From: Maricaulis maris | Lineage (GTDB): Bacteria; Pseudomonadota; Alphaproteobacteria; Caulobacterales; Maricaulaceae | NCBI RefSeq assembly: GCF_036322705.1 | Contig: NZ_AP027270.1 | Location: 1,985,501-2,049,500, forward strand | Length of the DNA: 64,000 nt | Direction: 5' to 3' | Shown here: piece by piece, positions 46,690 to 56,154 of the stretch | Position numbering within the stretch: the first letter of the stretch is position 1 | Layout of the letters: every line of letters starts with the position of its first letter | Program-made: the position numbers and the translations under genes | Notes under the pieces: model-generated | Database searches by the model: none | Told to the model about the DNA's origin: nothing | Seen by the model: only the letters and a program-made list of their open reading frames with translations

Positions 46690-47319
46690 TCAAGGCGCGC
46701 CGATCCATTTGTGCGTCTGCAGCGACAGCGACCATTTGGGATGGGCGAGACAGTAGTCGAAGGCCGCCTGGGCATTCTCCATCATCTGCGGCCCGTCCAT
46801 CGGCTGCAGGGAGAAACGCTGAAACGCCCAGCCTTCGAAGGCAGCCGGATCGAGCTCCGGCTGCGGGAAGACAAGCTTGAGCTCGTGGCCAGACGTCTGG
46901 ACCATCGGTGCCCGCCCCTTTGGACTGACCGTGATCCAGTCGATCCCGTCCGGTGCCGCGATCGTCCCATTGGTCTCCACAGCGATCTCGAAGCCGCGCT
47001 GGTGCAGGGCATCAATCAGCGGCGCATCGAGCTGGAGCAACGGCTCACCGCCTGTACACACGACCAGCGGACGCCCACCGCCCGGCCACAGTGCCTCAAC
47101 AGCCTCGGCCAGGGCGGCGGGTGTCTTGAACCGGCCGCCGCCGGGACCATCCATGCCGACAAAGTCGGTGTCGCAGAAATTGCACACCGCCGACGCCCGG
47201 TCCTGCTCGCGACCGGACCAGAGATTACAGCCGGCAAATCGCAAGAAGACCGCCGGCCGGCCCGCCTGCGCGCCCTCACCCTGAACGGTGAGGAAGCGTT
47301 CCTTGACCGAATAAGTCAT
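46690..47319 (-). CDS. queE: 7-carboxy-7-deazaguanine synthase (long-loop type)
   Basis: Radical SAM enzyme converting 6-carboxytetrahydropterin to CDG in the queuosine/preQ0 pathway. The cluster motif is CX14CX2C ([19 protein letters not shown]), the expanded form seen in Burkholderia-type QueE, rather than CX3CX2C. SAM-binding GGEPLLQ and VETNGT follow. ATG 47319 overlaps the queC stop by 4 bp. The order queC-queE is thus a translationally coupled unit. Confidence 0.95.
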   Translation of the reverse strand: MTYSVKERFLTVQGEGAQAGRPAVFLRFAGCNLWSGREQDRASAVCNFCDTDFVGMDGPGGGRFKTPAALAEAVEALWPGGGRPLVVCTGGEPLLQLDAPLIDALHQRGFEIAVETNGTIAAPDGIDWITVSPKGRAPMVQTSGHELKLVFPQPELDPAAFEGWAFQRFSLQPMDGPQMMENAQAAFDYCLAHPKWSLSLQTHKWIGAP

Positions 47320-48044
47320 GCCGAACCTGCCTTCCATTCCGCATGCCCGCGGGCCCTCAGCTCGCAGGCCGGACAATCACCGCAGCCATAGCCCCAGTCA
47401 TGGCGCTGACCGCGCTCACCGCGATAACAGGTATGACTGTCTTCCTCGATCAGTCCGGTCAGCACCGGACCACCCAGCCTGTCGGCCAGCGCCCAGGTCT
47501 GCGCCTTGTCGAGCTGCATGAGCGGTGTGGCAATCTCCAACCGCGTATCAAGACCAAGGCCAAGCGCGGTCTGCATGGCGTCAATCGTCTCCCGCCGGCA
47601 GTCCGGATAGCCGGAATAGTCCGTCTCGCACATGCCCCCGACAAGAACCCCATGCCCGGCCCGGTAAGCGAGAGCCGAAGCAACCGTCAGGAACACCAGA
47701 TTGCGTCCGGGAACGAACGTGCTGGGCAGACCGCTGGCCTCCATCTCGATCGCCCGATCGCTGGTCAGGGCGCTGTCGGCGATGGCGCCATAGCCGAACA
47801 GGTCAATGACACTGTCAGCCCCCAGCTTGTCGCCCCAGGACGGGAAGTGCCGCCGAATGCCGTCCCGGACCCGCTCGCGGGCCTGCATCTCGACATGATG
47901 GCGCTGGCCATAATCAAAGCCGACGGTCTCGACACGGTCATACCGGTCAAGCGCCCAGGCAAGGCAGGTCGCTGAATCCTGACCACCGGAAAATAGGACC
48001 AAGGCGGAGCGTGTCGCGGGGATGGGGGTGGAGGTGTCTGTCAT
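47316..48044 (-). CDS. queC: 7-cyano-7-deazaguanine synthase
   Basis: ATP-dependent enzyme converting CDG and ammonia to preQ0, the precursor of queuosine. The PP-loop is [17 protein letters not shown]. The zinc site is [16 protein letters not shown] at the C-terminus, preceded by a conserved Cys (THTCYRGE). ATG 48044 is chosen because the upstream frame is unrelated. It starts 35 bp from divergent cutA. Confidence 0.95.
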   Translation of the reverse strand: MTDTSTPIPATRSALVLFSGGQDSATCLAWALDRYDRVETVGFDYGQRHHVEMQARERVRDGIRRHFPSWGDKLGADSVIDLFGYGAIADSALTSDRAIEMEASGLPSTFVPGRNLVFLTVASALAYRAGHGVLVGGMCETDYSGYPDCRRETIDAMQTALGLGLDTRLEIATPLMQLDKAQTWALADRLGGPVLTGLIEEDSHTCYRGERGQRHDWGYGCGDCPACELRARGHAEWKAGSA

Positions 48045-48079
48045 GCGGGGCTTATATACCGGGGAGGAGAATTTTGACC

Positions 48080-48436
48080 ATGCAGAGCGTCTGTCTTGTC
48101 TACACAACCTGGCCCGACCGGGAGAGCGCAAAGAACGCGGCCTGCCAGCTTGTCGAAGAAGGCCTGTGCGCCTGCGCCAATCTCCTGCCCGGCATGACCA
48201 GCGTCTATCGTTGGCAGGGCGCGATCGAGACGGCGGCGGAATGCGTCGCGCTCTTCAAAACCAGCACGGTCGCGGCGGGCGCCCTGCGCGACCGGCTCAT
48301 GACCCTCCACCCGTATGACGAGCCGGCAATTATCGCTCTGCCGGTTGACGGGGAAGCCAGCTCGACCGGCTTTCTCGACTGGATCACGGCCCAGGTCGTT
48401 GCGAGCCCGACCTCGCCGACAGACCGCAAGGCCTGA
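48080..48436 (+). CDS. cutA: CutA1 divalent-cation tolerance protein
   Basis: A small trimeric ferredoxin-like protein linked to copper tolerance and found in most bacteria. The family signature includes [29 protein letters not shown] and [23 protein letters not shown] 48080 has GGGAGGAG upstream. It is divergent from queC and convergent with a small membrane-protein gene. Confidence 0.93.
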   Translation: MQSVCLVYTTWPDRESAKNAACQLVEEGLCACANLLPGMTSVYRWQGAIETAAECVALFKTSTVAAGALRDRLMTLHPYDEPAIIALPVDGEASSTGFLDWITAQVVASPTSPTDRKA

Positions 48437-48467
48437 CGATCGACAAGCGCCAAGCAGGCGTCGCCTG

Positions 48468-48719
48468 TCAGTCCGGTTCGCTGTGACGAAAGACTTCATG
48501 GGCAGCCTCATCAAAGCCGCGGCGGCGAGAAATGACGAGCACGGTCGTCAGCGTGCCGCCGAGGGCGACACTGAAGACGACGCCCAGACCCAGTGCGATC
48601 CAGCCATGCATGCTCATGGTTACATCGGCGAGCTGGATCATGCCGAACACCATGAAGGCGCCACACATCAGAAGAACGATGGCGAGCACCAGGATGGAGA
48701 GCAGGTTGGGACGTGACAT
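48468..48719 (-). CDS. Small membrane protein
   Basis: An 83-residue protein with two hydrophobic helices (LLSILVLAIVLLMCGAFMVFGMI and WIALGLGVVFSVALGGTLTTVLV) and a basic linker RRRGF. It lies between cutA and the tRNA gene. No family recognised. Supported by hydrophobic pattern and codon use only. Confidence 0.55.
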   Translation of the reverse strand: MSRPNLLSILVLAIVLLMCGAFMVFGMIQLADVTMSMHGWIALGLGVVFSVALGGTLTTVLVISRRRGFDEAAHEVFRHSEPD

Positions 48720-48850
48720 GGCCGAGGCCTCCGGGACAGCAATTCCCCTATATGAGCCTCAATGCGCGAGGACGCCACACGCACACCTGATACCGGCGCA
48801 ATTGTCGCAGGCGGTAGTGTCTGGTTTGACTGACAGGTTCAGGAGAAAAG

Positions 48851-48927
48851 TGGTGGCGAGGGAGAGACTTGAACTCTCGACCTCACGATTATGAGTCGTG
48901 CGCTCTAACCAGCTGAGCTACCTCGCC
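48851..48927 (-). tRNA. tRNA-Met (CAU), elongator type
   Basis: The minus-strand sequence folds as a full cloverleaf: acceptor GGCGAGG/CTCGCC, D-loop AGCTCAGCTGGTTAGAGC, anticodon stem CACGA/TCGTG with loop CTCATAA (anticodon CAT), T-loop GTTCAAGTC, and an encoded CCA end. The start GGC, not CGC, and the lack of a mispaired first base exclude initiator tRNA. It could be a CAU tRNA for Ile2 that is modified to lysidine, but the acceptor resembles elongator Met. Confidence 0.95.
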
Positions 48928-48967
48928 ACACAGGCCCTCCGCAAGGAGGAGGGACGGCATATACGCG

Positions 48968-48999
48968 CAGCGCCCACGACTGGCAAGCCGTGGGCGCTG
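48968..48999. repeat. Perfect 11-bp hairpin between tRNA-Met and the chemoreceptor gene
   Basis: cagcgcccacg at 48968-48978 pairs with cgtgggcgctg at 48989-48999, loop ten bases. The chemoreceptor gene ends 23 bases beyond it on the minus strand, so it may terminate that transcript, though no T-run follows. It is also just upstream of the tRNA 5' end. Confidence 0.55.
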
Positions 49000-49021
49000 G
49001 CAGAATTCAGTTCGTTTGCAG

Positions 49022-51079
49022 TTAGGCTGCACGAACCTCCTGGAGGAATTGCTCGACCGCTGCCTTGAGCGATTCCGACTGGCGGGAAACGGCCAGCGAC
49101 GCCTCGAGCACTTCGCCTGCGCTCTCACCGGTTTCCGAGGTCGACTGGTCGACTTCCTGGATGTTGGTGAAGACATCACGTGTGCCGTCCGCGGCTTCCT
49201 GGGCCGAGCGGGTGATCTCTCCGGCAGCAGCACGCTGCTCTTCCATCGCGGCCGCAATGGCGGTGGCGATCTCGCTCATTTCGTGGATCGTGCCACCAAT
49301 GGAGGACATCGCCTCGACGGCCTTGGCGGTCGCGCCCTGAATCCCCGAAATGTGCTCGGAGATGTTCTGGGTCGCAGCGCCGGTCTGGCTGGCCAGGGCC
49401 TTGACCTCTGAGGCCACGACCGCGAAGCCCTTGCCGGCTTCGCCGGCGCGCGCGGCCTCGATCGTCGCGTTCAGGGCCAGCAGGTTGGTCTGCTCGGCAA
49501 TGTCGTTGATCAGGCTGACAATGTTGTCGATCGACTTGGCGGCATCATCAAGACGCTGCACATCGCCATTGGTCTGCTCAACCTGGTCGACTGCGGAGCC
49601 GGCGATTTCGGTCGAACGCGAGATCTGTTGCGAGATCTCGCCGATCGAGGACACCATTTCCTCGGCTGCAGCGGCCACGGTCTGGACGTTCTGCGACGCA
49701 CCTTCGGAGGCCTGGGCCACAGCGGCGGACTTGCCGGTTGTCGCTGCCGCCGTCGAGCTCATCGCCCGCGCTGCCGTTTCCATCCGGATCGCTGCTTCGC
49801 CGACCTGACCCAGCGCGTCGCTGGAGGCCTGCTCGAAGACCTGGATGAGGCTTTCCACAGCGGCGGAACGCTTCTCCTTCATGCGGCGTTCTTCTTCGGT
49901 CTCCGCTTCGAGACGAGCCCGCTCGATCGCGTTCTGACGGAAGACGTCCACCGACCGGGCCATGTCGCCAATCTCGTCCTTGCCCGGCGTGAAGCCGAGA
50001 TTGACGTCGCTATTACCCTCGGCAAGCGCGCTCATGGTGCGGGCCATGGCGCTCAGACGCTTGAGCAGCATGTTGTTGACGTAGAACCAGGCAATCGCGG
50101 TGGCGACAACGATGCCGATCGCGGCAATCGCGATCAACAGGATGCGTCCGGTGATCACGGCGGCGTCAGCGGCCGACGTGGATGCGGCAACGCGGTCGGC
50201 GACCTCGGCCTTGAAGATATGGACGCTCGACAGCAGGGCCTCGGCGGAGAGGCGCGCTTCCTCGGCGACGACTTCAGCGGCGGCGACGGCAGCCAGTTCG
50301 TCCTTGCGGAGCTGGAAGACACCATTATTGCCTTCGCCAAAATTGATCAGGGTTTCGGCCTGGGTCTGCATCACCTCGGTGACCACATCGCCGAGGATCG
50401 CGAAATTGACGTCCAGCTCACCGGCATTCTCGTCGAAGCGATCGAAAATCGAGTCGACTTCGCCGGTCGAGGTTGCCGTATCCACCTCATTGAACTGGAT
50501 CATGATCTGGTTGGCGGCCAGCAGTGCGCGCAGCAGGCTTTCAATATCGGCCTCATCGCTGGCATCAAGGGCCCCCTCAACGCTGGCCGCGAGGTCGGCG
50601 CGTGCATCGCGCGCCTCGCTGGTGACAGACCCGCGGCGATCGCGGATCTGCAGCCGGCGCTCGACCACCTCATTCATGCTTTCGACGAGTTCGTTGAGAT
50701 CGGTCGCGGCCTCTCGCAGGTCAGCGGTCTCGGCTTCACCGGCAAGGGCCTGAAGCGCCTCGAGGTCACGAACCAGCGCGTCGCGATAGTTGGCGACGCG
50801 GTTGTAGTTTTCGAGGCGGGCCTCGACCGAGGTCGATCCGGCAAACACGATCAGTGTCTCGCTCAGGCCGACACTCTCTTCCGAGATGGCGTCAACAAGC
50901 TGGGTTTCCGGGACCGCGCGATTGGCGATCTCTCCCACCGCATTGTTGGCAGAATTGAAGCCGGTCACACCAACAATCGCTGCGACCAGGGTCATGACCG
51001 TCGTCAGGCCGAAAGCGGCCAACAGCCGCACCCGGATACTGGTGGTTTTCTCGAGGAAATTGGCAAGCACAGAATTCAT
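49022..51079 (-). CDS. Methyl-accepting chemotaxis protein
   Basis: A 685-residue chemoreceptor. TM1 lies near residues 17-43 ([20 protein letters not shown]), a large periplasmic helical sensor follows, TM2 reads [21 protein letters not shown], then HAMP ([15 protein letters not shown]) and a signalling hairpin whose tip contains [21 protein letters not shown]. No C-terminal CheR-tethering pentapeptide is seen. ATG 51079 is preferred over an upstream Met. The sensed signal is unknown and no other chemotaxis gene is nearby. Confidence 0.93.
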   Translation of the reverse strand: MNSVLANFLEKTTSIRVRLLAAFGLTTVMTLVAAIVGVTGFNSANNAVGEIANRAVPETQLVDAISEESVGLSETLIVFAGSTSVEARLENYNRVANYRDALVRDLEALQALAGEAETADLREAATDLNELVESMNEVVERRLQIRDRRGSVTSEARDARADLAASVEGALDASDEADIESLLRALLAANQIMIQFNEVDTATSTGEVDSIFDRFDENAGELDVNFAILGDVVTEVMQTQAETLINFGEGNNGVFQLRKDELAAVAAAEVVAEEARLSAEALLSSVHIFKAEVADRVAASTSAADAAVITGRILLIAIAAIGIVVATAIAWFYVNNMLLKRLSAMARTMSALAEGNSDVNLGFTPGKDEIGDMARSVDVFRQNAIERARLEAETEEERRMKEKRSAAVESLIQVFEQASSDALGQVGEAAIRMETAARAMSSTAAATTGKSAAVAQASEGASQNVQTVAAAAEEMVSSIGEISQQISRSTEIAGSAVDQVEQTNGDVQRLDDAAKSIDNIVSLINDIAEQTNLLALNATIEAARAGEAGKGFAVVASEVKALASQTGAATQNISEHISGIQGATAKAVEAMSSIGGTIHEMSEIATAIAAAMEEQRAAAGEITRSAQEAADGTRDVFTNIQEVDQSTSETGESAGEVLEASLAVSRQSESLKAAVEQFLQEVRAA

Positions 51080-51208
51080 CGCTCGGCCCCTAGGGTTAAT
51101 GGCCCGGTACAAAAGGATACGGCGACGCTACCGCGTCGCCGTAAATGAATTCTTATGATGGTAAACGCTTTTCAGTTCTTTTGCTGATTAGCGTTGTATC
51201 TCGGCTGG

Positions 51209-51547
51209 TTAGCCGCCGAGATTGAAGTCGAAGCGCTGCTGAACACCGGCGGTCGCCGACGCGGCCGGCGCATAAGACCAGCCTTCGATGGCGCGGAGGA
51301 CGGCGCGATCGAACACACCTTCCGGCTGCGCTTCAACGACCGTGGCCTCAGCAACAGTGCCGTCTTCCGCGACCGTGTACTCGACCACAGCGTAGCCTTC
51401 GATGCCGCGACGCTCTGCGCCCCGCGGATATTCCGGCGCTTCCACTGCCGTACGCTCCCGCTCCTGGTCTTGCGCCAGTGCCGGAACTGCCGTGAAAGCC
51501 ATGGCAGACATCGCAGCCGCCAGAATCATGGTTCCCGTCTTTTTCAT
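51209..51547 (-). CDS. Stand-alone periplasmic TonB C-terminal domain
   Basis: A 112-residue protein with a cleavable signal peptide (LAAAMSAMAFTAVPALAQ) and a TonB-C domain (EYPRGAERRGIEGYAVVEYTV, DGTVAEATVVEAQPEGVFDRA, AIEGWSYAPA, FDFNLGG). There is no membrane anchor or proline-rich spanner, so it cannot link to ExbBD in the usual way. Either a soluble regulator/competitor of TonB or a repurposed domain. It lies beside a chemoreceptor gene. Confidence 0.8.
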   Translation of the reverse strand: MKKTGTMILAAAMSAMAFTAVPALAQDQERERTAVEAPEYPRGAERRGIEGYAVVEYTVAEDGTVAEATVVEAQPEGVFDRAVLRAIEGWSYAPAASATAGVQQRFDFNLGG

Positions 51548-51886
51548 GACTTACCCTTCATCCAATTTACGTTGTTGACGCGCCCGGGCTTCTTCCCCGT
51601 GTTCGAACGCCGAGTTGAATTCATGCGGGTCGTTTGTTGCCCGACGAGTTGGATAATGCAGAAGAGCGGTTGCCAAACATTTAAGCCGGACAGGAAAACG
51701 CCACCTCGGCGACCAATTTTTTTCCTCGATAAATCAATGCACTATATCGTAGACACGCCGAAATTCATGTTTTTGTGCCAAAAAATGACAGATCGAAATC
51801 TGAGCTATGCCTAATAAACCCCTAATGGGTAACCACAAATCTTATGCATCACGCCGGTTTACTGTAACAGGAATGTTGACCCCACA
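51548..51886 (+). other. AT-rich 339-bp gap without a gene
   Basis: The stretch is visibly richer in A+T than the surrounding genes (long T and A runs near 51716-51790). It contains two small palindromes, cagatcgaaatctg at 51789-51802 and acccctaatgggt at 51818-51830, and the start regions of the divergent TonB-like and dehydrogenase genes. The frame that crosses it shows no coding features. Confidence 0.5.
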
Positions 51887-52954
51887 ATGAGCATGCCAGA
51901 ACGCCGTCTCGAGCCCGCCGCGCTGCGGACCTTTATTGCCACTGCACTCGTTGGCGCAGGGGCGCGCCAGACAGACGCTGACGCCGTGGCGACCCATCTC
52001 GTCGACGCCAACCTGAAAGGCCATGACAGCCACGGCGCCGGGAGACTGCCGGCCTATGTCGACCAGGCCCGTCGCGAGCTGATCAACCTGCAGGCCAGCC
52101 CGCGAGAGCTGACCGACACCGCCGTCCTGATCCGCGTCGATGCGGATGGTGGCTGGGGTGCGCCTGCCGCCCATGGGCTGATTGGCCGGGCGGCCGCCAA
52201 GGCCCGAGCGCACGGCCTGGCCGCAGCCACGATCGGGAATGTCCACCACCTCGGACGGATCGGCGCCTATGGTGAACAGGCTGCCGCGGCCGGGCTCGTG
52301 TCGATGCACTTTGTGAACATGACAGGCGAGCCGCCGGTCGTCGCGCCCTATCGCGGATCCGATGCCCGCTTCGGGACCAACCCGGTCTGCATCAGCTTTC
52401 CCGCCACACAGCGACGCCCGGCCTTCCTGCTCGACATGGCGACCAGTCAGATTGCACTCGGCAAGGTGCGCGTCGCGGCCAACAAGGGACTACAGGTCCC
52501 TGCCGGCTCGCTGATCGACAAGCAAGGCAGGCCAACGACAGACCCCAGCGGCATGGCGCAGGCCGAAATGGAGGGCGCCCTCACCCCGCTCGGCAAGCAC
52601 AAGGGTTATGGCCTCGCCTTCGCCTGCGAGCTTCTGGCGGGCGTGCTGGGCGGCGCGGGGACGATCCAGCCAGGCAATGCGCGCAAGGGTGGCCTCCAGA
52701 ACTCGATGTTCTCGATCCTCGTCGATCCCGACGCCTTCGGTGATCGCGCCTGGATGGAGGCCGAGACCGACGCCATGGCCCAATACGCCCTCGCCTCGCC
52801 GCCGATGGATTGGGACAGCCCGGTGCTCTATCCGGGCGATCCGGAGCGCGCGATCGCCGGCAAGCGCGCCAGGGAAGGGATACCGATGGATGAGGTGACG
52901 ATTGGCCAGCTCAACGCAGTGGCTGAAAACCTGGGCCTGGCGGCGCGGCTCTGA
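51887..52954 (+). CDS. Malate/lactate-type (Ldh2) dehydrogenase
   Basis: A member of the Ldh2/MDH2 NAD(P)-dependent oxidoreductases (malate, lactate, ureidoglycolate and related substrates). Signature segments are NLKGHDSHGAGRLP, GNVHHLGRIGAYGEQAAAAG and GTNPVCISFP, and DMATSQIALGKVRVAA. The catalytic His-Asp pair is in HDSHG/GNVHH. Length 355 is normal. Substrate cannot be fixed from sequence. The gene has no operon partner on its strand. Confidence 0.88.
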   Translation: MSMPERRLEPAALRTFIATALVGAGARQTDADAVATHLVDANLKGHDSHGAGRLPAYVDQARRELINLQASPRELTDTAVLIRVDADGGWGAPAAHGLIGRAAAKARAHGLAAATIGNVHHLGRIGAYGEQAAAAGLVSMHFVNMTGEPPVVAPYRGSDARFGTNPVCISFPATQRRPAFLLDMATSQIALGKVRVAANKGLQVPAGSLIDKQGRPTTDPSGMAQAEMEGALTPLGKHKGYGLAFACELLAGVLGGAGTIQPGNARKGGLQNSMFSILVDPDAFGDRAWMEAETDAMAQYALASPPMDWDSPVLYPGDPERAIAGKRAREGIPMDEVTIGQLNAVAENLGLAARL

Positions 52955-52957
52955 GCC

Positions 52958-53452
52958 CTAGGCCAGGTCGAGCCCGACGATCCCGAACGCGACCATCACA
53001 TCATCACCAATCCGCATCGGCCGGCGGGTCTCGCGATTGATGCGGCACCATTCGGTGGTGGCGCGGGCCGAGAAGCGCTTGGCGCCGGGCTTGCGGATAT
53101 CGACATGGCGGTCAAAGCGCGGCCCGCGGGACTGGCCGAGCCAGGTCCGGATTTCCGCAGTCTCGCCGGGCAGGATCGGGTCGCGATATTCGATTGTGTG
53201 CTTGAGCGCGATCCAGACCTCGCCATTGACCATGTCGCCCGGCGCGATGGCGTGCCAATGCGTGATGGCGATATCCTGGACCCAGCGCAGATAGACGACA
53301 TTGTTGACGTGACCGAGCTCGTCGATATCGGCCGGACCCGGTTCGATCCGGCGCAGGAAGGCGGTCTCGAAAGAGACACAGCCCAAGCCTTCGCCGGCGA
53401 CCGCCTGGTCGGCGCCGATGATGCCGGAGAGAAAACTGCCCTTGTCGTCCAT
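52958..53452 (-). CDS. 4HBT-type acyl-CoA thioesterase
   Basis: A 164-residue hot-dog-fold protein of the acyl-ACP/acyl-CoA thioesterase group. The motif DIDELGHVNNVVYLRWVQD holds the catalytic residues, followed by YRDPILPGETAEIRTWL and SARATTEWCRIN. It begins in a 24-bp interval upstream of the lpdA stop and is probably co-transcribed after lpdA. Substrate unknown. Confidence 0.85.
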   Translation of the reverse strand: MDDKGSFLSGIIGADQAVAGEGLGCVSFETAFLRRIEPGPADIDELGHVNNVVYLRWVQDIAITHWHAIAPGDMVNGEVWIALKHTIEYRDPILPGETAEIRTWLGQSRGPRFDRHVDIRKPGAKRFSARATTEWCRINRETRRPMRIGDDVMVAFGIVGLDLA

Positions 53453-53476
53453 GATGCCCGCCCCCGATGCGCTCGC

Positions 53477-54910
53477 CTACTTCTTCGGCGCAGAGATGTG
53501 GATCGGGTGGCCCAGCGCGGTCAGTGCCGCTTCGGCGAAGCCTTCGGTCAGGGTCGGATGGACGTGGATCGTGCCGGCAATGTCGTCGAGGCGCGCGCCC
53601 ATCTCGACCGCCAGGGCGAACTCGCCGGACAGTTCCGAGACATGAGTGCCGACGGCATGGATACCGAGGATGACATGGTCGTCCTTGCGGGCCGTAACCC
53701 GCACGAAGCCGCCATCGGCCCCCGCTTCCATCGACAGGTAGCGCCCCGAGGCGGCAAGCGGGAATTTGCCGGTGATGATCTCTTCACCCTTCGCCTTGGC
53801 CTCGTCCGGCGTCAGGCCGACACCGACGACTTCCGGCTCGGTGAAGCAGACGGCGGCAATGGAGACCGGGTCATGAACGCGGCGATGACCGGCAATGATC
53901 TCGGCGACCATTTCGCCCTGGGCGGTCGCCTTGTGGGCCAGCAGCGGCTCGCCGACGACATCGCCGATGGCATAGACGCCGCGCATGCCGGTGCGGCACT
54001 GATTGTCGACCTTGATGAATTTCCCGCCCTCGAGGTCGAGACCCATGTTTTCCAGACCCCAGCCGTCAAGGCAGGCCTTGCGACCGACCGCTACGAGGAT
54101 CTTGTCGGCGGAAATGGTCTGCTCCGCACCCTTGGCGTCTTCATAGGCGAGAACGGCCTTGCCGCCCTTTTCCGTGACGCCCTTGGCCTTGCAGGAGAGG
54201 TTCACATCGACCTTGTGCTTCTTCAGCCACATCGTGATCGGACGGGTGATCTCCTTGTCATAGAGCGGCAGGATGCCGTCCGAGGCTTCGATGAAGGTGA
54301 CCTTGGAGCCCAGCTTGCGGAAGGCGATGCCCAGTTCGAGGCCGATATAGCCGGCACCGACAACGACCAGCTCCTGCGGCAGCTCGGACAGGTCAAGCGC
54401 ATCGGTCGAGCCGATCACCGTGTCGCTGAACGGCAGGAAGGGCAGCTCGACCTCGACCGAGCCGGTGGCCAGGATGACATTCTCGGCCGTTATCTCGACC
54501 TTTTCGCCATTGTCCTGTGTGACGACACAGGTCTTGGCGTTGGAGAATTCGGCCCAGCCGGCAATATGCTCGGCGCCGGCAGCCTTGATCAGCTGGCCGA
54601 CCCCGCCGGTCAGCTTGGCGACGATCCCGTCTTTCCAGCCGACCAACTTGCCCATGTCCAGCTTCGGCGCCTCGGCGAGCGAGATGCCCAGCTCATCGCC
54701 GGTCGCATGCTTTGACATGTCCTCGAACTTGGTCGCAGCATGGATCATCGCCTTGGAGGGGATGCAGCCGCGATTGAGGCAGGTTCCGCCCAGACCGTGC
54801 TTGTCGACAATGATGGTGTCGAGGCCCAGCTGGCCGGCGCGAATGGCGGCCGGATAGCCGCCCGGGCCACCACCGACAATGAGAACCTGGCAGGTACGGG
54901 TCTGGGTCAT
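53477..54910 (-). CDS. lpdA: Dihydrolipoamide dehydrogenase (E3)
   Basis: FAD-dependent E3 that reoxidises lipoyl groups of 2-oxoacid dehydrogenases. FAD motif LIVGGGPGGYPAAIRAG, redox pair GGTCLNRGCIPSKA, NAD motif VVVGAGYIGLELG and the C-terminal HVHPTLTEGFAEAA with the catalytic His-Glu pair are all present. ATG 54910 is preferred (AGGAG eight bases upstream). It lies 2 kb from the bkd operon, on the same strand, and is the likely E3 for it. Confidence 0.95.
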   Translation of the reverse strand: MTQTRTCQVLIVGGGPGGYPAAIRAGQLGLDTIIVDKHGLGGTCLNRGCIPSKAMIHAATKFEDMSKHATGDELGISLAEAPKLDMGKLVGWKDGIVAKLTGGVGQLIKAAGAEHIAGWAEFSNAKTCVVTQDNGEKVEITAENVILATGSVEVELPFLPFSDTVIGSTDALDLSELPQELVVVGAGYIGLELGIAFRKLGSKVTFIEASDGILPLYDKEITRPITMWLKKHKVDVNLSCKAKGVTEKGGKAVLAYEDAKGAEQTISADKILVAVGRKACLDGWGLENMGLDLEGGKFIKVDNQCRTGMRGVYAIGDVVGEPLLAHKATAQGEMVAEIIAGHRRVHDPVSIAAVCFTEPEVVGVGLTPDEAKAKGEEIITGKFPLAASGRYLSMEAGADGGFVRVTARKDDHVILGIHAVGTHVSELSGEFALAVEMGARLDDIAGTIHVHPTLTEGFAEAALTALGHPIHISAPKK

Positions 54911-55084
54911 GAAAGGCACTCCTGATACTGGCGCGGCTCAAGTGAACGGTGGTTTAGACCGGCACGGCGTCGGCGGAAAGGGGGCGGGTGCGCCTGGAAG
55001 GCCCGACGAATTGGCAGGTTGAATGTCTGCCTCAAGTTTCTACGATGGACTCTCGGCATTTGTGCACTTGAAAAAGGGATCACA

Positions 55085-55735
55085 ATGCGCGCTGCATGGA
55101 TCGTCATGGCTTGTCTGCTGACAGGAGCAGCCAATGCTCAAAGTGAATGTGTCCAGATCCAGTCCACACAGGGCTGGCAGGCGGTGCAATTTCTCGAGGC
55201 ACCGGTCGATATTGCCAGCATCAGCGGGAGCTGGACAGTGGATACAGCGATCAGCCGGAGCAGCTATGCGGGCCATCAAGGCGCCGATGCCCAGCGGCTC
55301 GAACCCTTTTCTGCCTACAAGTACGACCAGAATTACGCCTTCGGACAGCTCCTCCTCCGGGCACAAGGCCGCGACCAGGTTATTGCGCCCCGTCCGTCAA
55401 TCGGGAACGGGCAGGTCACGCGGATCTGGGGGAGCGGCCCGGTTGAGTTCAGGATCAATGACGCGGATGCCGCGCTCGGCGATAATGCGGGTGTCCTGAC
55501 GGTCTGCGTCAGCCCCGTCGGCAGCGAGGCCGCCACATCGCCCGCGTCGTCCGCTGCGTCGGCGGGCAACGGGGCCGCAAGCGCTTCTTCCTCCACGACG
55601 GCGGCGCCTGCCGAGCGGGCAGCGGGCCGGAGCGAATGGATGGCCTGCTTCAATGACTCCCGTGAAAGCGATGCCGAGTCCAATCGGCTCCGTCGCTGGC
55701 GATCGGAGATCCGCAGCGCCGAGCGGGCACTTTAG
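55085..55735 (+). CDS. Secreted protein, amber-truncated coiled-coil region (5' part)
   Basis: The protein starts with a signal peptide (MRAAWIVMACLLTGAANAQ) and continues through a beta-rich globular part (SGSWTVDTAISRSSY, RIWGSGPVEFRINDAD), a low-complexity Ala/Ser stretch, and the beginning of a charged helix (ESDAESNRLRRWRSEIRSAERAL). A TAG at 55733-55735 ends this frame, but the same frame stays open to 56053 and continues the helix. ATG 55085 is chosen over an upstream Met because it opens the signal peptide. Not recognised as a known family. Confidence 0.65.
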   Translation: MRAAWIVMACLLTGAANAQSECVQIQSTQGWQAVQFLEAPVDIASISGSWTVDTAISRSSYAGHQGADAQRLEPFSAYKYDQNYAFGQLLLRAQGRDQVIAPRPSIGNGQVTRIWGSGPVEFRINDADAALGDNAGVLTVCVSPVGSEAATSPASSAASAGNGAASASSSTTAAPAERAAGRSEWMACFNDSRESDAESNRLRRWRSEIRSAERAL

Positions 55736-56053
55736 CGACGCGCCGACGGACTACAGGATGAGCGCAATCACCTCAGCTATTCCTTCAATAGCGATGCCTA
55801 CGGTGTTGCGGACCGGGCCCGCGCCAATCAGGTGCGCATGCACCAGGATCGGGTCGATGCCTATAATGACGACGTGGACGATTTGCAGGACGAGCTGGAC
55901 GATTATAACCGGGACGCCGCCGACCATGACGCCCGGGATGATGCCTGGCGCGCCCGCTGCGGCGGGGTGCTGTTCGACAACCCGCGGGAATGGGCGCGAC
56001 AATATTGTGTCGGCAATGCTGCGAGCACCTCGTTCTGCGAGGCGTTCGACTAG
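55736..56053 (+). pseudogene. Same-frame continuation after the TAG (3' part)
   Basis: In phase with the preceding gene, the frame runs 106 codons past the TAG and ends at a TAG at 56051-56053. It encodes a charged helix (DRVDAYNDDVDDLQDELDDYNRD then DARDDAWRARCGG) and a Cys-rich end (ARQYCVGNAASTSFCEAF), with GC-rich codon use like a real gene. This is best explained as a single nonsense change in a ~320-residue gene, or as programmed amber read-through. An in-frame GTG at 55832 could allow separate translation. Confidence 0.6.
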
Positions 56054-56154
56054 CGTAACACCGGCACGGGAACCCGCAGACGTCTAGGCACGATAACGGG
56101 GTTCCAAGCCGGGTTTGGCGGCTCGGCGAATAAGGGGAAAGAGCCGGACTCAGG

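Noticed and set aside
51194-51814. Plus-strand frame across the AT-rich gap and the TonB-like gene
   Set aside because: It is antisense to the TonB-C gene over its first half, and the second half is AT-rich with no motif or ribosome binding site.
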